Shown here one piece after another: positions 24,201-36,463 of a stretch of 64,000 bases of DNA. This DNA is from Buxus sempervirens (Eukaryota > Streptophyta > Magnoliopsida > Buxales > Buxaceae): contig OX387187.1 of the NCBI GenBank assembly GCA_947561395.2, positions 6,764,976-6,828,975 on the forward strand, given 5' to 3'. Within the stretch, counting starts at the first letter, position 1. Each line of letters opens with the position of its first letter. The notes beneath the pieces were generated by a model. That model saw only the letters and a list, made by a program, of their open reading frames with translations. It had not been told where the DNA came from and did not search any database. The position numbers were made by a program, and so were the translations under genes.

Positions 24201-27125
24201 CCTATATTAGCGTGTCCTCCCGTATGTGGTTTTATCGTGTTTTGTGTCAGTGGGCTTAGTTGTATATGGATCCATAGTTTTGGCTAGTTAGTTAAGTGGT
24301 ATTTGGTTTGGGTTGAGTTACTCCTATATGCGAGCGCGCTTCCTTTGCAAGTTAGCTTGCTCTGAGAAGGTCCTATGTCTGGAGGGACACCCCGGTGCGC
24401 CGCTAGTGATTCCCTGTATATGTGGATAAGTGACCATCTCCATGTATTGATTCTGGTGCTGCATGCTGGTGGTACATGCCAACTCTGTTGAGTTCGTGCG
24501 CAATAAGTCGGTGACTACAACTCTTGTCTATAGCTGCGCTTCATGGGGCTTGAGTATCATTAAGTAGCACTGCCCCTAAGCCGCACGGGGGTATAGCAGT
24601 TAGTTGAGTGTCATCTCAAATACTTATCATCTTTGTGAGTCCTGCAATGGCACGTGTTTTATCGCTTTTATCGGTTTTACCCCGTTAACATTAAGTTACT
24701 GGTATTTATATATGGTCATCTGTTTTATCACTTTATTTGGAATTGCCATGGATAATTTGGATTTCTCGTCTTATCGTTGATTAATCGAATACCTCATGAC
24801 TATTTGCTTACATTGGACTGTTTCAAATTGCATGCACCAGCTACTTGCTGAGATGTAAATCTCACTCCGTTTTCCCCTATTTTTCAGGTTGCTTGGAGAG
24901 ATCACGAAAATGGGGTTTAATTTGATGGGTAGAATTATAATTGGTATTAATGCCACATGTTGATTAGATAAACTTTATTGTAAACTGAATTGATATTATT
25001 GAATAAAGAATTGTTTCTTTTATTGGCCACAATAACTCTGATGTAATTAATTAGTAAAGTTTAAAATTATTGTGAATCTTGGTTTTTATCTGACTCCAGC
25101 TTCGTGGTAACACCTCGAGTTTGGTTGTTGAACTGGACTTGGGTTATTATAGTAGCGAACCGGGTTCGGGTTGGGTGCCAGTTTGCACTGACCCGGGTTC
25201 AGGGCGTTACACTCAGGACCAGAACAAACTCCATGGAATTCCAAATTTATTTTCAAAACCAAAGAACAATGTTCAAATCAATCCATAAAAACCAATAACT
25301 CAAGTAAAACCCTTTTATAAATTCTGTCCAGCATACAAAATTTGATAAAACTCTGTTTAAATGATACCACAATATGAAGTTTAGTAGTAAAACATGGATT
25401 ACAGAAATACCTAAAATCATCAAGAGTTATATTCAATTACTTCTTTTAGGTTGGATAAAAGTTTTCCAAGTTCTTCTCTTAATATTCTTTGCTAAAATTC
25501 CCTTGTTCCTCTACTGGAAATTTGCTGTAGAAATTCAGTGTTTAATATTTCCAGATCATGACCAATCTTAATAAGTTCTAAGAATCAGAGCTTATAGATG
25601 AATCCTGAATTTGAGTTGCTAAAGTAATTATCAGCAACTCACTACTCGGTTATATACATATTCCTTACATTTATACTTACCTTAATTCACTAACTAATAC
25701 CCCCTTCAGCAACTTTATTACCTTGCTTTAGTTATCCTAGAGTAGTAATTGGGTTTAAGAAACTTGGATTTAATCTTCCATGACTTAGTCGATCTAAACT
25801 ATAACCAAACCAAATGGGAAATCACTCTCAAACCCAACCTTTAATCACTTAAATTCTCTCAATAATTGTTGGTAGGAATTTGGTGGATCGAAATCTCTTA
25901 AAACTATTGTTAACATCTTAAAGCAACTCTTAGATAAATTTTTGAACTATGAAACTCAAGAAATCAGCTCAAAATAAATTAGCCGCACTTGATCAGCATT
26001 TTAATAGGGTGCGTTGACCTACTGTTAGTGAGCGGCAGTAGGCGCACCTCAGCGCATCCACCTATTTCTTCTGTCGTTGAGTACTGCTGACCTCCCATCA
26101 GTCGGCGGCACTCAGCGCACACCCCTCTGTTTTTCCGAAAATCAATTAAACACTGCTAAACTAAAATTCAACAAGATTGAACCAATTTCAAAGCTCCATA
26201 ACCCTTGAATCATATTCATAATCCTCCTAACAACCTTCTAAAACTAATTTGGATTTAATTTAACAATTAACTCCTACAATTCGAAAGATTTCGCTCGAAC
26301 GAACCTCACAGTGATACAACTGTAGATACCGCTATTTAACTCATGCTTCAAAACAAATATGCTTGCAAATCCGATAGAAAATAAGTGCTACTTGATTTGA
26401 TGAGCAATTGATCATATCTCCCAAACCTCTGATCACAGCACCTCCGGACTAACAATTTCAGTGGCCGATTGGTCACTGTTGCACAATTGCAATCAAATCT
26501 GACCTGATTTGGATCAGCACTTGCTTGATCATTCGGATTGCAAGCCTTACTACTAAAATCAATTATTCCTACTTGATTTCTCCAGATTTGCCACTGAACT
26601 GGACGAACTTCCTTAGATTTCCAAATGCTAAGGTTCCAATAGCTAGACATTCCACACCAATTAGCTCCTAACACTTCCACCTCAATAATCCCCTGGAATT
26701 TCCACCTCTCTCCAACAGCTCAGCTCTCAGAGTTTTATCTCTGATTTCATCAATCGAAACCTGTAATTTGAATTGAGCAGCCTATTTATAGGCTTCGCTG
26801 GAGCTCAAATTTGTCATGATTTGCTGAATGCTCACCCACAGAACTTTTCTACACACTCCTCTTAACTCTTTAATTATATACTTGACTTCTAACCAAAAAC
26901 TTACACTAACACCTTCCCAATTAAAAATTTAAACATATGATTATTAATAATTATTTAAATTAATATTTTACACCACTTACTATATTTTACGCCCTTTCCA
27001 TTTAATTTCAAGAAATTCCAAAGTTACCCTTGCCTATCAAATACCTGAAGTATTCACTTAAAATTTTATTATAAATATTACTTAATCTTCGCAATTAACA
27101 TTAGCCGAAAATTCGGGGTTTTACA
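21236..27125 (-). mobile_element. Family A solo LTR A7, holding A10
   Basis: Begins TGTAACGCCTCAG and ends TCGGGGTTTTACA; target duplication TACTA at 21231-21235 and 27126-27130. Own sequence is 21236-22213 and 25212-27125, about 2.89 kb. TATA-type CCTATAAATAGG on the minus strand at 26783-26790. GC-rich block 25995-26130 built on CAGCGCA and GGCGCAC rather than CTCGAG. The donor-like site is eroded (CAA|GTAGCAC near 26390). The acceptor-like site at 21462 leads to a short frame ATLGEDDTCR-stop lacking the acidic-aromatic tail. Confidence 0.85.
22214..25211 (+). mobile_element. Family A solo LTR A10, innermost of nest
   Basis: Begins TGTAAAACCCCGAATTTTC and ends TCAGGGCGTTACA, 2998 bp. It sits in A7 at the sequence GGTCACTCAGGA, known intact from the related LTR A11 (near 34900). 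The flanks are CTTGA and CTCAG: the expected duplication with three transitions on the left copy. TATAAATA at 22794, GC-type donor-like AAG|GCAAGTAG at 23095, GC-rich block 23425-23480, acceptor-like TATTTTTCAG at 24887. No DYY-type tail in this copy. Confidence 0.8.
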
Positions 27126-28941
27126 TACTAAGACCCTTAAACCCCGTATATCACTGAGACAAGAGGCGTAGTCATCGACTTATTGCACACGAAACTTACG
27201 AAGTTTGGCACGTACTACCAGCATGTAGCACCTGAATCAATACATGGCGATGGCCGCTTATCCGCATATACAGGACTCACTGGCGAGGCTCGAAATGAAC
27301 CTATAGACATGCAAATTCCCAATGCAAACTAACTTGGAAAGGAAACACGAGCGCAAATTAGTACCCAAACAAAGAAAAACCTCTCCACTCTTAAGCTTAA
27401 CCCTATGGATCCATATGCAGCTATGCCCACTAGACACCAGCAATAGCAATTACCTCAAACGAACATGGTTTAATAAAAGTGTCTAGTGGCATATAGGGTT
27501 TTCAAAATCCCATACTTTTTCCAAATATAATTTTATAAAATAGTTCTGAAGTGAAGATTTTCTGAAGTTCCAAAATCAAGATACTTTAAAATATACTTTT
27601 GCCGAGTAATAATTTTCCAAATCAAATCAAATTAGATAGTGAAATAACCCAAAACCCTTTTATTTTCAAAGTAAGACAACTCTTTTAACAAACACCCTAA
27701 ATCACTCATCAAATAGTTTAAATACACAAAATCCTTGAAAACAGTTGTAAACACTCATTATTTGTAGGTTCGGGTATTTAAAATTCCTTTAAAATTATTT
27801 TGGAATTGAATAACTCTTTAAAATAGGAAAAATCAGCTTACTGTAATGGTCGCTCGTCCCTGTCGCTTAGGCGACCTGGTTGGGCGGCCATACTTTTTAA
27901 AATAAAATTTTCGATCAATGGGCGCTCAGGGTGGGCGCCTAGGTGATCCCCCTGGGCGACCTACCCAAAAATAAAACTTCAACAGTCGCTCAACCCATCA
28001 CTCTGGTGATCTGGTTGGGCGACCTATATAACTTAATTCTAAAATTACGCAAGCGAGGCACTCGTCTAGATTGCTCAGACGATCATGCTAAACGCTCGAC
28101 AAATAGCAACTAATCCGACTTCCAAAAACTAGTTTTTATGCTTCAAAATGAAAATTTACATATTTCGATCAACTCTAACAACTTCCAAACAACTATATCA
28201 TCCTTCCAAATCATGTAGAAACATATATACGATCATGTAAAATAATCAAACGTAAGAAAAACCAAGTTTCGACTAAACAGAGTATGCTACCTACCTCTGT
28301 TCGACCAAGTTCCCTTCTTCCTCCTCAAGTGTAGATGAAGATACCTCTAAAACACAAAACTTCTTCTAGGATGAAGAACGCTTCAATATCAACGAAAACT
28401 CCTTCTCTTCTCTCTCGGTTTCTGGTTGCCTTCAGCCGTAAGAGAATATAAGTCTAAAATACGATTAGTATTCTGAGAAGTATTATCTTAAGTATTAACC
28501 CTATTTTAGTCTTATGATTCCTTGTATCTCACTACCATCAACTCCTATGCTACTAATCAATTAGATTAATTAATAGCCTTACATTAATATTTACTTATTT
28601 ATTTCATGATCCAACGGTCAGATTTGCTTTAATCTCCGGATCTCCTCCATTAGTGTGATTGTCATGCCCTAGAACCAAGTATGCCTCTCCAAAGCATCCC
28701 CCTGTCCTAGGCCGTGACGGGTTGGTCTTTCGACCTAAAGAAATGCAAATGATTTAAAACTTTTTCCTACTAGTGCAAGTGATAAGACAATTCATACTGT
28801 GCAAATCAAAAGTATGTTTATATCAAAGAAATATAATAAGACATGAAAGTGAATTACAAAAGGACGGGTGACTAATCACTCCTCTCAAAATTTAAGGTTT
28901 ACGATCCAAAAAGAAACTATACAATAATAGAAAGGAAAAGC

Positions 28942-29034
28942 CTACGGCCTATAATAGTCTTCCTCTCTATACCCAATAACTTTCTCCTTGCCTTTATCCT
29001 TAGCCTGGTCCTTCACACCAGACGTCGATGGATC
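28942..29034 (-). other. Conserved micro-exon-like frame in A8 LTR
   Basis: From the G of the acceptor-like TTTTTCAG the frame runs 30 codons to TAG, starting DPSTSGVKDQ and ending GYREEDYYRP. Its first part is lysine-rich and unlike other copies, whereas the tail matches them, with synonymous differences (GAA GAC TAT TAT against GAG GAT TAT TAC in A3 and A6). Confidence 0.45.
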
Positions 29035-29599
29035 TGAAAAACAATATATAAAACAACTATGAGATGGGTGTCTCAGTAAGCAACACATGCATGCAAGGGA
29101 AAACACAGTTTAGGCATATATCGATCGGTTAAATCATGACATGCGGTTGTTTGAAATCATAAATAAGATATCACCGTCAGTGCCATACAAGTTGGTGCTT
29201 GCTTGTGATTAAGTGTATAGTATAATCATTTAACAACCATTTGTATATTCTTATCACTTGTTATCTAGGTTGTTTAGTATATAATGCACATGACTTCAAC
29301 TAGCTTCATCGATTCCACAAGGTGGCTAGGCATCTACGCCGATTACCCGTGACGTAAGCATCTAATACGCCAATTACCCTTGACGTATAGATATCCATTG
29401 TTGATTATCCATAGCAAATGGACACCGGCCACCGATGTTGCTGGTGCTGGGATGATGCAATAATAGAGAACAAAACAATAGTAACTTGGCCATGGAATAT
29501 ATATACAAACAATCCTGTTTAAGTCTATGGATCCATAACTTAAGACTATTCACTATGCAAGTATTCATTTGTTCATCATACAAGATATCTCACAATTCC

Positions 29600-29815
29600 A
29601 AGCTTTTGTAGAGGATGCTAGTTCACTACCCTCAACTGGGGTGAATCGCACACACTACCCACCAATACTCAGTTTTGTGGAGGATGCTAGTTCACTACCC
29701 TCAACTGGGGTTAACCGTACACACTACCCACCGATACTCACTTGTGAAGGATGCTAGTTCACTACCCTCAACTGGGGTGAACCGCACACACTACCCACAG
29801 ATACCAATCATACCA
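29600..29815 (+). repeat. Three ~66-bp tandem units in A8 LTR
   Basis: Units contain GAGGATGCTAGTTCACTACC, CTCAACTGGGGTGAA and CACACTACCCACC. The last is slightly shorter. The reading frames across it arise because the unit length is near a multiple of three. Other A LTRs have CTACTCAGGGTTTCGG-type repeats at the equivalent place. Confidence 0.85.
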
Positions 29816-29825
29816 AAGGTTATCA

Positions 29826-30075
29826 ATTGGGCCAATGCCCTTTATATCATGCTACAATTAATGGGCCAATGCCCTCCATGTCATGCAATTCAATACGGGC
29901 CACTGCCCTTTCATTCAATATATCAGTAATAATGGGCCACTACCCTTTCATCTCATGCTATCAAGCAATGGGCCAACGCCCTAAATGTCATGCAACTCAT
30001 GCCTTGGATATGTAATGTAAACAATTCATGCTAGTACATATGGCATGCTAAGAAATGGGCCAGTGCCCTAAATAA
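29826..30075 (+). repeat. Degenerate GGGCCAATGCCC repeats in A8 LTR
   Basis: About six copies of GGGCCA(A/C)(T/C)GCCC, each nearly palindromic, followed by variable ATCATGC-type spacers of 25-50 bp. Directly follows the 66-bp units. Confidence 0.75.
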
Positions 30076-31829
30076 ATCATGTATTGCATGTTCACAATGA
30101 AGATCACTGATCAATACTCTTTTTCATAGTGATTCCTACGATTCATGGCTCACTTAGGCAACCTAGGCCTCAATTCTTGGTAAACATGTGCAACTTGGTT
30201 TTGGTTTTTGATTTCTACTTCTAAGGGTTATTTGGAAGGTGTTTGAAGTGGTAAAATCAAGTTATCCTACTTCTATAGGAATCTGGGACAGAAACTCTCT
30301 AGAAGACCTTTTTTGGCAAAATGTACCCAAAATCCTTGTTATTTGGAATTTTGAGATACTTCCAGTTGGAACACTTCCTAGATACCTAAATCTTACTTAT
30401 ACATGGGTTGGATTTGAATAAAAATAAATTGGTAGTTTGATCTGGGCTAAAAATCACATTTTTGGAAAATCTGGACAGGGCGCTCGAGCCTGCTACGAAT
30501 GGCTGGAAAATACCTCTCGGGTTCTTTGTTTCAGGTAGCTCACTCGAACAGTTGCTCGAGAGGCTATGCCTTAAGTCTTTACCTAAAAAGACCGCCTGAT
30601 ACTGCGCTCGAGTGGTATCTCAGGCGATTAGGCTTCTCTACAGTTCGCGAAATCTAAACTTTTGGGATTTTTAGGTTTTCTCAAATCTCACTTGTTTTTG
30701 GTGTTTTTGGGCTCTAAATTATTCCTAGCATGTGTGGTTATCTATTCCCTACAAAACCCCTAAAAGAAATCACTCCTATTTGTACAAATAAACACTTTCA
30801 TCTCTCAAACCCTAACTTTCACATCTACATACAAAAATGGCCAAAAATTTAAATATGGGTTGGGGTGGTGTTGCTTACCTCTTGCAATCAATCAAGCAAA
30901 TCTTCTAGCTTCCTAATCAACCCACGAAGAGCACCTCTTGGCTTCTTGGATGCTTTTCCCACAATCTCACCAAGCTCCCAAACGAAAATCCACTTAGGTT
31001 CTTCCTCTTTTCTTGCAAAAGGGTTTCTTTAGGTGGTCTTTAATAAAAGGAAAGAAATATGATGAAGAGGAGAGGATGATGAAAAGAAATCAAGGAGAAG
31101 AAGATGAGAGTGGGAGAGGAGAAGAGGGAAATGACGAAGAGAATCAGAGAAAGGGGGTCGGGTGTTGCTCATACAAATGGGGGGTTTTTGGGTTCTTTTA
31201 CACTTAAAAAAAAATTTCTCCACAAGACATCAAATTTACAAGTTTGCCATTCTCCCTCAAACACCAAGGTTATTTCACCTTTGCCACTCCACCTATTGCT
31301 CACATCAACCAACACTAAGCTATTTTGCTCACCTTAATAAATTAATCTATAAATACTAGAAATAATTCAAATAATGGAAGGTCTTCCCTTTTTCTTTTCT
31401 GATAAGCCTGGACTTAGCCACTTGGTTGGCTTCAAGTCAGGGCTTCTCCAGCTTCACCCACACAACAAGCTCACTGATTAGGATTAGGGTGCTAATGGTA
31501 TGGAAATCTGGGGTTTCACAGTGGTCACCTATATTTATAATTACAATCCATCAGTAAAATCCTCAATAAAATACTGATTATTATTTAATTAAAAATTCCT
31601 AAAAATTTTCGGGGTCTTACAACTTTTGTGTTGAAAATCATGTTAATGGGAAAGATTATATCTGCGGAAATGTTGTTGATTACTGTTTTATTTATTCAGA
31701 TTGTATCCTATTTATTCGTTTACTTATCGAGCATGAAAGCATCACTATTTTTATGTATAAACTGTTTATTCATGCATAGTGTTACCTATTGGGATATTCG
31801 TATCTCATTTGTGTTTTGTTTTGTTTTCA

Positions 31830-31916
31830 GCTGATACACGGGAGAGGGACTTGGGGTTTGATACTCAGGGCGAGATTGCAGATTTTCTCCCAGAGGATTA
31901 TTACTATCCTGAGTAG
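31830..31916 (+). other. Conserved micro-exon-like frame in A6 LTR
   Basis: From the G of the acceptor-like TTTTGTTTTCAG the frame reads ADTRERDLGF and ends EIADFLPEDYYYPE-stop (TAG at 31914). Same phase as the other copies. A TGCATGCAT-like motif and a short hairpin (GATATTCGTATC) lie just upstream, as in other copies. Confidence 0.5.
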
Positions 31917-32597
31917 TATATGATAGATACAATTTGATTTCTTATTTGTTTATTTTATGGATTTGATGATTATGAGAGTGAGAGTGATAGAACCTCTTTA
32001 CCAGACTTTGATTTATTTGATGTAATGGTTTGGAGGATACTTTTATCCATGCTTGTTGAGTTTTTATTGATGATAAACTTCCGCACTATGATATTAATTG
32101 TTGAATGAATTATATTTATTGGTTTGGTGTTTTGTTGTTTTGGGCCCAGTAGCACTTCGGATTTGGGTTGGGTGCTTGTTTTGCATTGACCTGGGTTCGA
32201 GGTGTTACAAAAACTTCTTCCATTATAGAAAACCATCTCACCTTGCATGGACCTTGAAAATTAATTGGGATAAATTGCAAGTCCCTGTTGGAAAGAAAAA
32301 CCATACTCTTTTCCTTCAATATTGTTGAATCCCACGTATTATGAGGTTAGACTTAAGAAACCTGTTTTCTATATCACCCTTGATGTACATGGGCATCACT
32401 TATGGGGTCTTATGGTATTGTGACCATTTCAATGATGAAAACAATTCTTCTTTTGGTGATTGTTCATTTTGCTCACTTTTAATCTTTATTTCTTTCTTTC
32501 TTTCCTTTTTTTTTGGTAATTGTTTCCATCATAGTCATCTCATGGCTTTCTCTGAAAGAGTTAAGTTGATTCTTGCCACATCACAGGCCTCGGCACT

Positions 32598-33704
32598 ATG
32601 GTTTTATTTAAAGAATTTCTTTCAAATCCGAATGAGCGTAGTATAACAATTATTGACAATGATGACCAATCCTTAGAAGGTGGGACAACTTTTCCTGTCT
32701 TTCCTTCAGCTTTGGGTCCATTTGCAGTGAACTACACCATTCTTGAAAACCCACCCCACTTGGCTCAATGGTGGGTTGAGTCCATCAAGGAGTTTTCTAG
32801 CCTTGAGTCGTCAAGTTTAGATACTATTCCATGTGCCAAGATTCAATTGTTGAGATCTTCCCATCACTTAGATTTTGCCTCTTTAGATATATTTCCTCTT
32901 CTTGGTTGAAGAATTATAGCTAAGGAAGTGAGATGGGGAAGTTCTCTTGAGATGTATCCTGGATTTTCTTATGTCAGGGATATTGGGAATGGTTAGAAGC
33001 TATTCTCAGTAGACATTGGGACATTCTCAAGAAGGCAGCCCTTTATGATGCATTATACGGATCTATATTCCTTTATGATCGGAATGTTCAAGTCATGAGG
33101 GCCTTTTGTGAATCTTGGTGTCCAACAACCAATACCCTACATACTCCCATGGGTGAAAATTCTATTTCACTTTGGGATATGCACCAAATCGGAGGGATTC
33201 CTCTTTCAGGGTGTTTTTATGATGAAGTTGTTCTTAGCACTGAAGAACTGTTAGGCATAGACAAGAGAAGAAAACCCTTTCTCCCTAAGAGCTGTCGATA
33301 TCTTTTTGCTGCCTTTCACCTTCTTTGTAAAAGAACTGGTGTAACGAAGACAATAACAATTGGTCATTGGGTAAAGTTTTGGTTTAGGGGCCCTTTAAGG
33401 TTTAGTAAGCCTCCTTCAAGGAAACCAATGAAACCGTCATCTCGGACAAAGTCAATAGGTTAGCCTTCCGGGTATATTGCAGACATTCCAATGCTAGGAG
33501 AGGAAGGAGCCCCATTTATGAATCTCGAAGTTGAGAATGCCTCAAGGGAGGAAACATATTTAGCTGCTTTCATTTCATGTTGGCTTTGCGCATCTACTCT
33601 TTCAATCGAGGGTGGTGATCTAATTCGCCCTTCTAGTTTCAAGATGGCTAGTAAGATCGCTTCCGGTCAAAGAGTTTGTCTTGCTGTCCTTGTCTTGGCG
33701 GACA
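32598..33704 (+). pseudogene. PMD (plant mobile domain) protein pseudogene, first part
   Basis: Likely start at ATG 32598 (MVLFKEFL). The opening frame holds PPHLAQWWVESIKE and stops near 32908. In other frames follow ALYDALYGSIFLYDRN (about 33035-33085), FCESWCPTTNTLHTPMGE and ISLWDMHQIGGIPLSG (33100-33220), then REETYLAAFISCWLCA and SFKMASKIASGQRV (33545-33680). This order is characteristic of the aminotransferase-like, plant mobile domain family, a host gene family also carried by some transposons. At least two frameshifts and stops are present. The end, VLADIY, is cut by the TTTAC target site of LTR A11 and resumes at 36464. Confidence 0.85.
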
Positions 33705-33709
33705 TTTAC

Positions 33710-36463
33710 TGTAATGCTCTAGATCCGGGTTACGTAATAAAACCGTAATTCGTCTCCGAAGGTTAATTTTTCACACAAGATCGATATATCAAAGTGAAGG
33801 AAAACATGAATGAAACAATAACTAGATAATCAAAGTGCACTACAATCCCAAACTGAAATACAAAATTACAATAATACAACTCTCAACTCACATAAACCAA
33901 GCAACTACCCACCGGTATCGTACTCTCCAAGATCTGAAAACAAAACAAAACAAAACGGAATGAGATACGAATATCCTTGTAAGCAGCACATGCATGCTCA
34001 AATACATTTTTTATAGTTATAAAACATGGATAGTACATAAAGCATGTAACAGTGGCAATAACACGATTAATCTGAATAATTCCACAATAATCCAGCAATC
34101 AAGTATAATATAACTCATGTAATCCAGCATATAAGTCAAATCCATAGCATCAATATCAAATCATGCAAATAACCATGAAACCCAATATAACCATGTAACT
34201 ACGTGTCGATGAAACCAATTTTCCAAAACTACAAAATAGATATAACTCAAATCAAAACAAGTGTCAACATCGAGAAATCCACATCATGATCAAGTCCACA
34301 CCTCCATGTGTGTGTCCAGGTTTCGTCATCCAATGCCGGCCTACTCCGGGTTTCGGCATTGACAACACCAAACCACTTAGGGTTGTGATGTTGCTCTACA
34401 CTGGCGGTGAAGAATACCAATACCAATGAACCACATATGGTGAAATAACAAATACCTATGACCAACGGATAAAACATCTCCTGTCAAATCAAGTCCCAAT
34501 AGAGGTCAATGTCATGTAATTTGCTTAGATTGGGTAATCAACATGCCAAGGCGACATACACACCTCCATGTACACAGTTCCGGCCTACTCAGGGTTTCAG
34601 AACTCTGACATGACGGCCTACTCAGGGTTTCGTCATCCAATGCCGGCCTACTCTGGGTTTCGGCATTAACAACCCGGCCTACTCAGGGTTTCGGGTTGCT
34701 CTACACGGGTCATGGCAACACTTAAGGCCATGTCATTACACCAATGAAGCAAAAACATCACACTACTAAGCTTAGATATTGATCAAGGACAAGCTAAACC
34801 AGCAATTAGAATCAAATCCAACACTTATAAACATTATGTAAATTAGCATGTACTCCAACATACAATGCAACAAAGCCAAATGCGATCATTATTTATCATG
34901 GGTCACTCAGGATCAGCTCACTCCATCATGGAGTTTCCCAGTATACATTCACAAGATAAATTCCCAATAACAGAAAATAAGCATATCAAATCACACTTGA
35001 AATCAATATTAATCAAATCTGATCCAATTTTCTATAATATGCAAACTCAGACCCAAAATGAAATGTTATTCAAATCAGCAGTTCCAAAAGTTAAGACCCA
35101 ATGTACAGAAGCCAAAATCAGTAGAGAAGAATTCGGTAAAACCATAAATCACAAAGACAACCCCTAGATTCCACATTTCATCAATCAACATTCGACCCAT
35201 AATCACCTAGATTTTCCCAAATTCTAATTGCATGACATCTGCGGCTAGGAACTACTATAGAATATTTTTGACCTTTAATCAGGTCACATGGAAGGTCATT
35301 TAGGGATTCAAAATGCAAGAATTACACTCAGTGACATTAACCGCACAAGACAAACTTGACCAACTTGGTTGCCTAGGCGACCTCATGAACTTGCACAGCC
35401 GCCTACCTAATTGCAGTAGGCGCTCGGTAGGCGCCCATGTACTACAAATTGCGGAATGAGTTCGATTCTTTGCAACTCCAAATTGAGCGATCTAAAAATT
35501 AGTTATTTAAAACTCTTAAATTTACTTCATTAGCTTCCTAAGGACATAATCAAACCAATTCGAATTTAAGCTAATCGCAACATCTATTGAAAACTCAAAA
35601 TTCGCAAAAAACGCACAGACACTTCGAAAATTCTCTCAGACAGGTTATGTGTCGATTTAATCATGATTCACACACAATTCGACTAAAACAAAAGTGCTAC
35701 TTACTTGAGAAATCGGAAACACTCAAAATTTACCATCCTCCGATATCTGCAATCTTAGACTTCCAAAATTATCTCTAGTCGATCACTGCGATCCAACAAA
35801 ACCAGACCTGATTAGATTAAATCCTAGTTCCTCTCTCTCAATTTGCTCACTCAATACAAATCGAAATACTCTTACCTGATCTCTCTAAGATTTACAGATG
35901 AATTGTCCGAATCTCCACAGCAATTCAGCCGCTGAATTCTCCAACAGCAGAAGACTTTTGTCTCTGATTAGCTTCAAAGGACCTCCAATCCAAAATTGAC
36001 AATTCCGAATTTTGCTCCTTCACTCCTCGAACGATTGGAATCACTGTAGCTACTGAGCTCCTTCAAGTTTCCGGTCGGCCAAACACTGCTCCGACCAACA
36101 GCAACCTATTTATAGTTTGTTCGTTGGCGCTCAAACGAATTTCATCTCCTGATCCTCTACATGCTTGCTTACCTAGGTTTCCTACCTAATCAGCTCATTA
36201 ACTCATGATTAGATGCTTGCCACTCTACCAAGTTGTCTACACTAGCACCAACACCAAATTTAATTAATTTTAATCATATTATTATAAAATATTCAGATTA
36301 GTATTATAACAACCACTTACCTAAAATTACATCCCTCTTCACTTAACTCTTGAAATTACCAGAATACCCTTGCCTCTCAGGTACCTAAAATATCCATCAG
36401 TATTAGTAATTAATATTACTAAAATAAATTCCAAATTCATTAATCAAAATTCAAGGTTTTACA
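33710..36463 (-). mobile_element. Family A solo LTR A11 inside the PMD gene
   Basis: Begins TGTAATGCTCTAGATCC and ends TCAAGGTTTTACA; target duplication TTTAC at 33705-33709 and 36464-36468. Minus-strand TATAAATA box at 36117-36124, donor-like CAA|GTAAGTAGC at 35704, GC-rich block 35355-35440, acceptor-like TTTTGTTTTCAG at 33934, and CTACTCAGGGTTTCG repeats at 34560-34710. The frame after the acceptor is short (DLGEYDTGG-stop). 2754 bp. Confidence 0.9.

Larger units (their letters stand above)
28660..31520 (-). mobile_element. Family A solo LTR A8 (divergent)
   Basis: Begins TGTCATGCCCTAGAACC and ends GGGGTTTCACA; flanks GTGAT and GTGGT form a 5-bp duplication with one mismatch, and removal rejoins A9 sequence. 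Donor-like AGAG|GTAAGC at 30878, GC-rich CTCGAG block at 30478-30640, acceptor-like TTGTTTTTCAG at 29034, two sets of tandem repeats at 29600-30075. It differs from the other copies in most of its length yet keeps this order of parts. 2861 bp. Confidence 0.8.
20482..31621 (-). mobile_element. Family A solo LTR A9, holding A7 and A8
   Basis: Begins TGTAACGCCCCGAACC and ends CGGGGTCTTACA; target duplication ACTTT on both sides. Own sequence is 20482-21235, 27131-28659 and 31526-31621, about 2.38 kb in total, the usual size of this family. Interrupted by A7 (duplication TACTA) and A8 (duplication GTGAT/GTGGT). Donor-like AGAG|GTAGGT at 28294, GC-rich block 27845-28095, acceptor-like TTTTGTTTTTAG at 20878 followed by the conserved short frame. 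Confidence 0.85.
19936..32209 (+). mobile_element. Family A LTR A6, outermost shell of nest
   Basis: Two pieces, about 19936-20481 and 31627-32209, separated by A9 whose target duplication ACTTT (20477-20481, 31622-31626) joins them. The right end GTTCGAGGTGTTACA is a proper LTR end; the 5' part of the LTR is missing. The right piece holds an acceptor-like TTTTGTTTTCAG and a short conserved frame. Sequence downstream (from 32210) leads into the PMD pseudogene. Confidence 0.75.

Noticed and set aside
29569..30015. Repeated VEDASSLPSTGVNRTHYPP peptide as a repeat protein
   Set aside because: It comes from 66-bp tandem units inside LTR A8; the unit lengths vary and no start or downstream domain exists.
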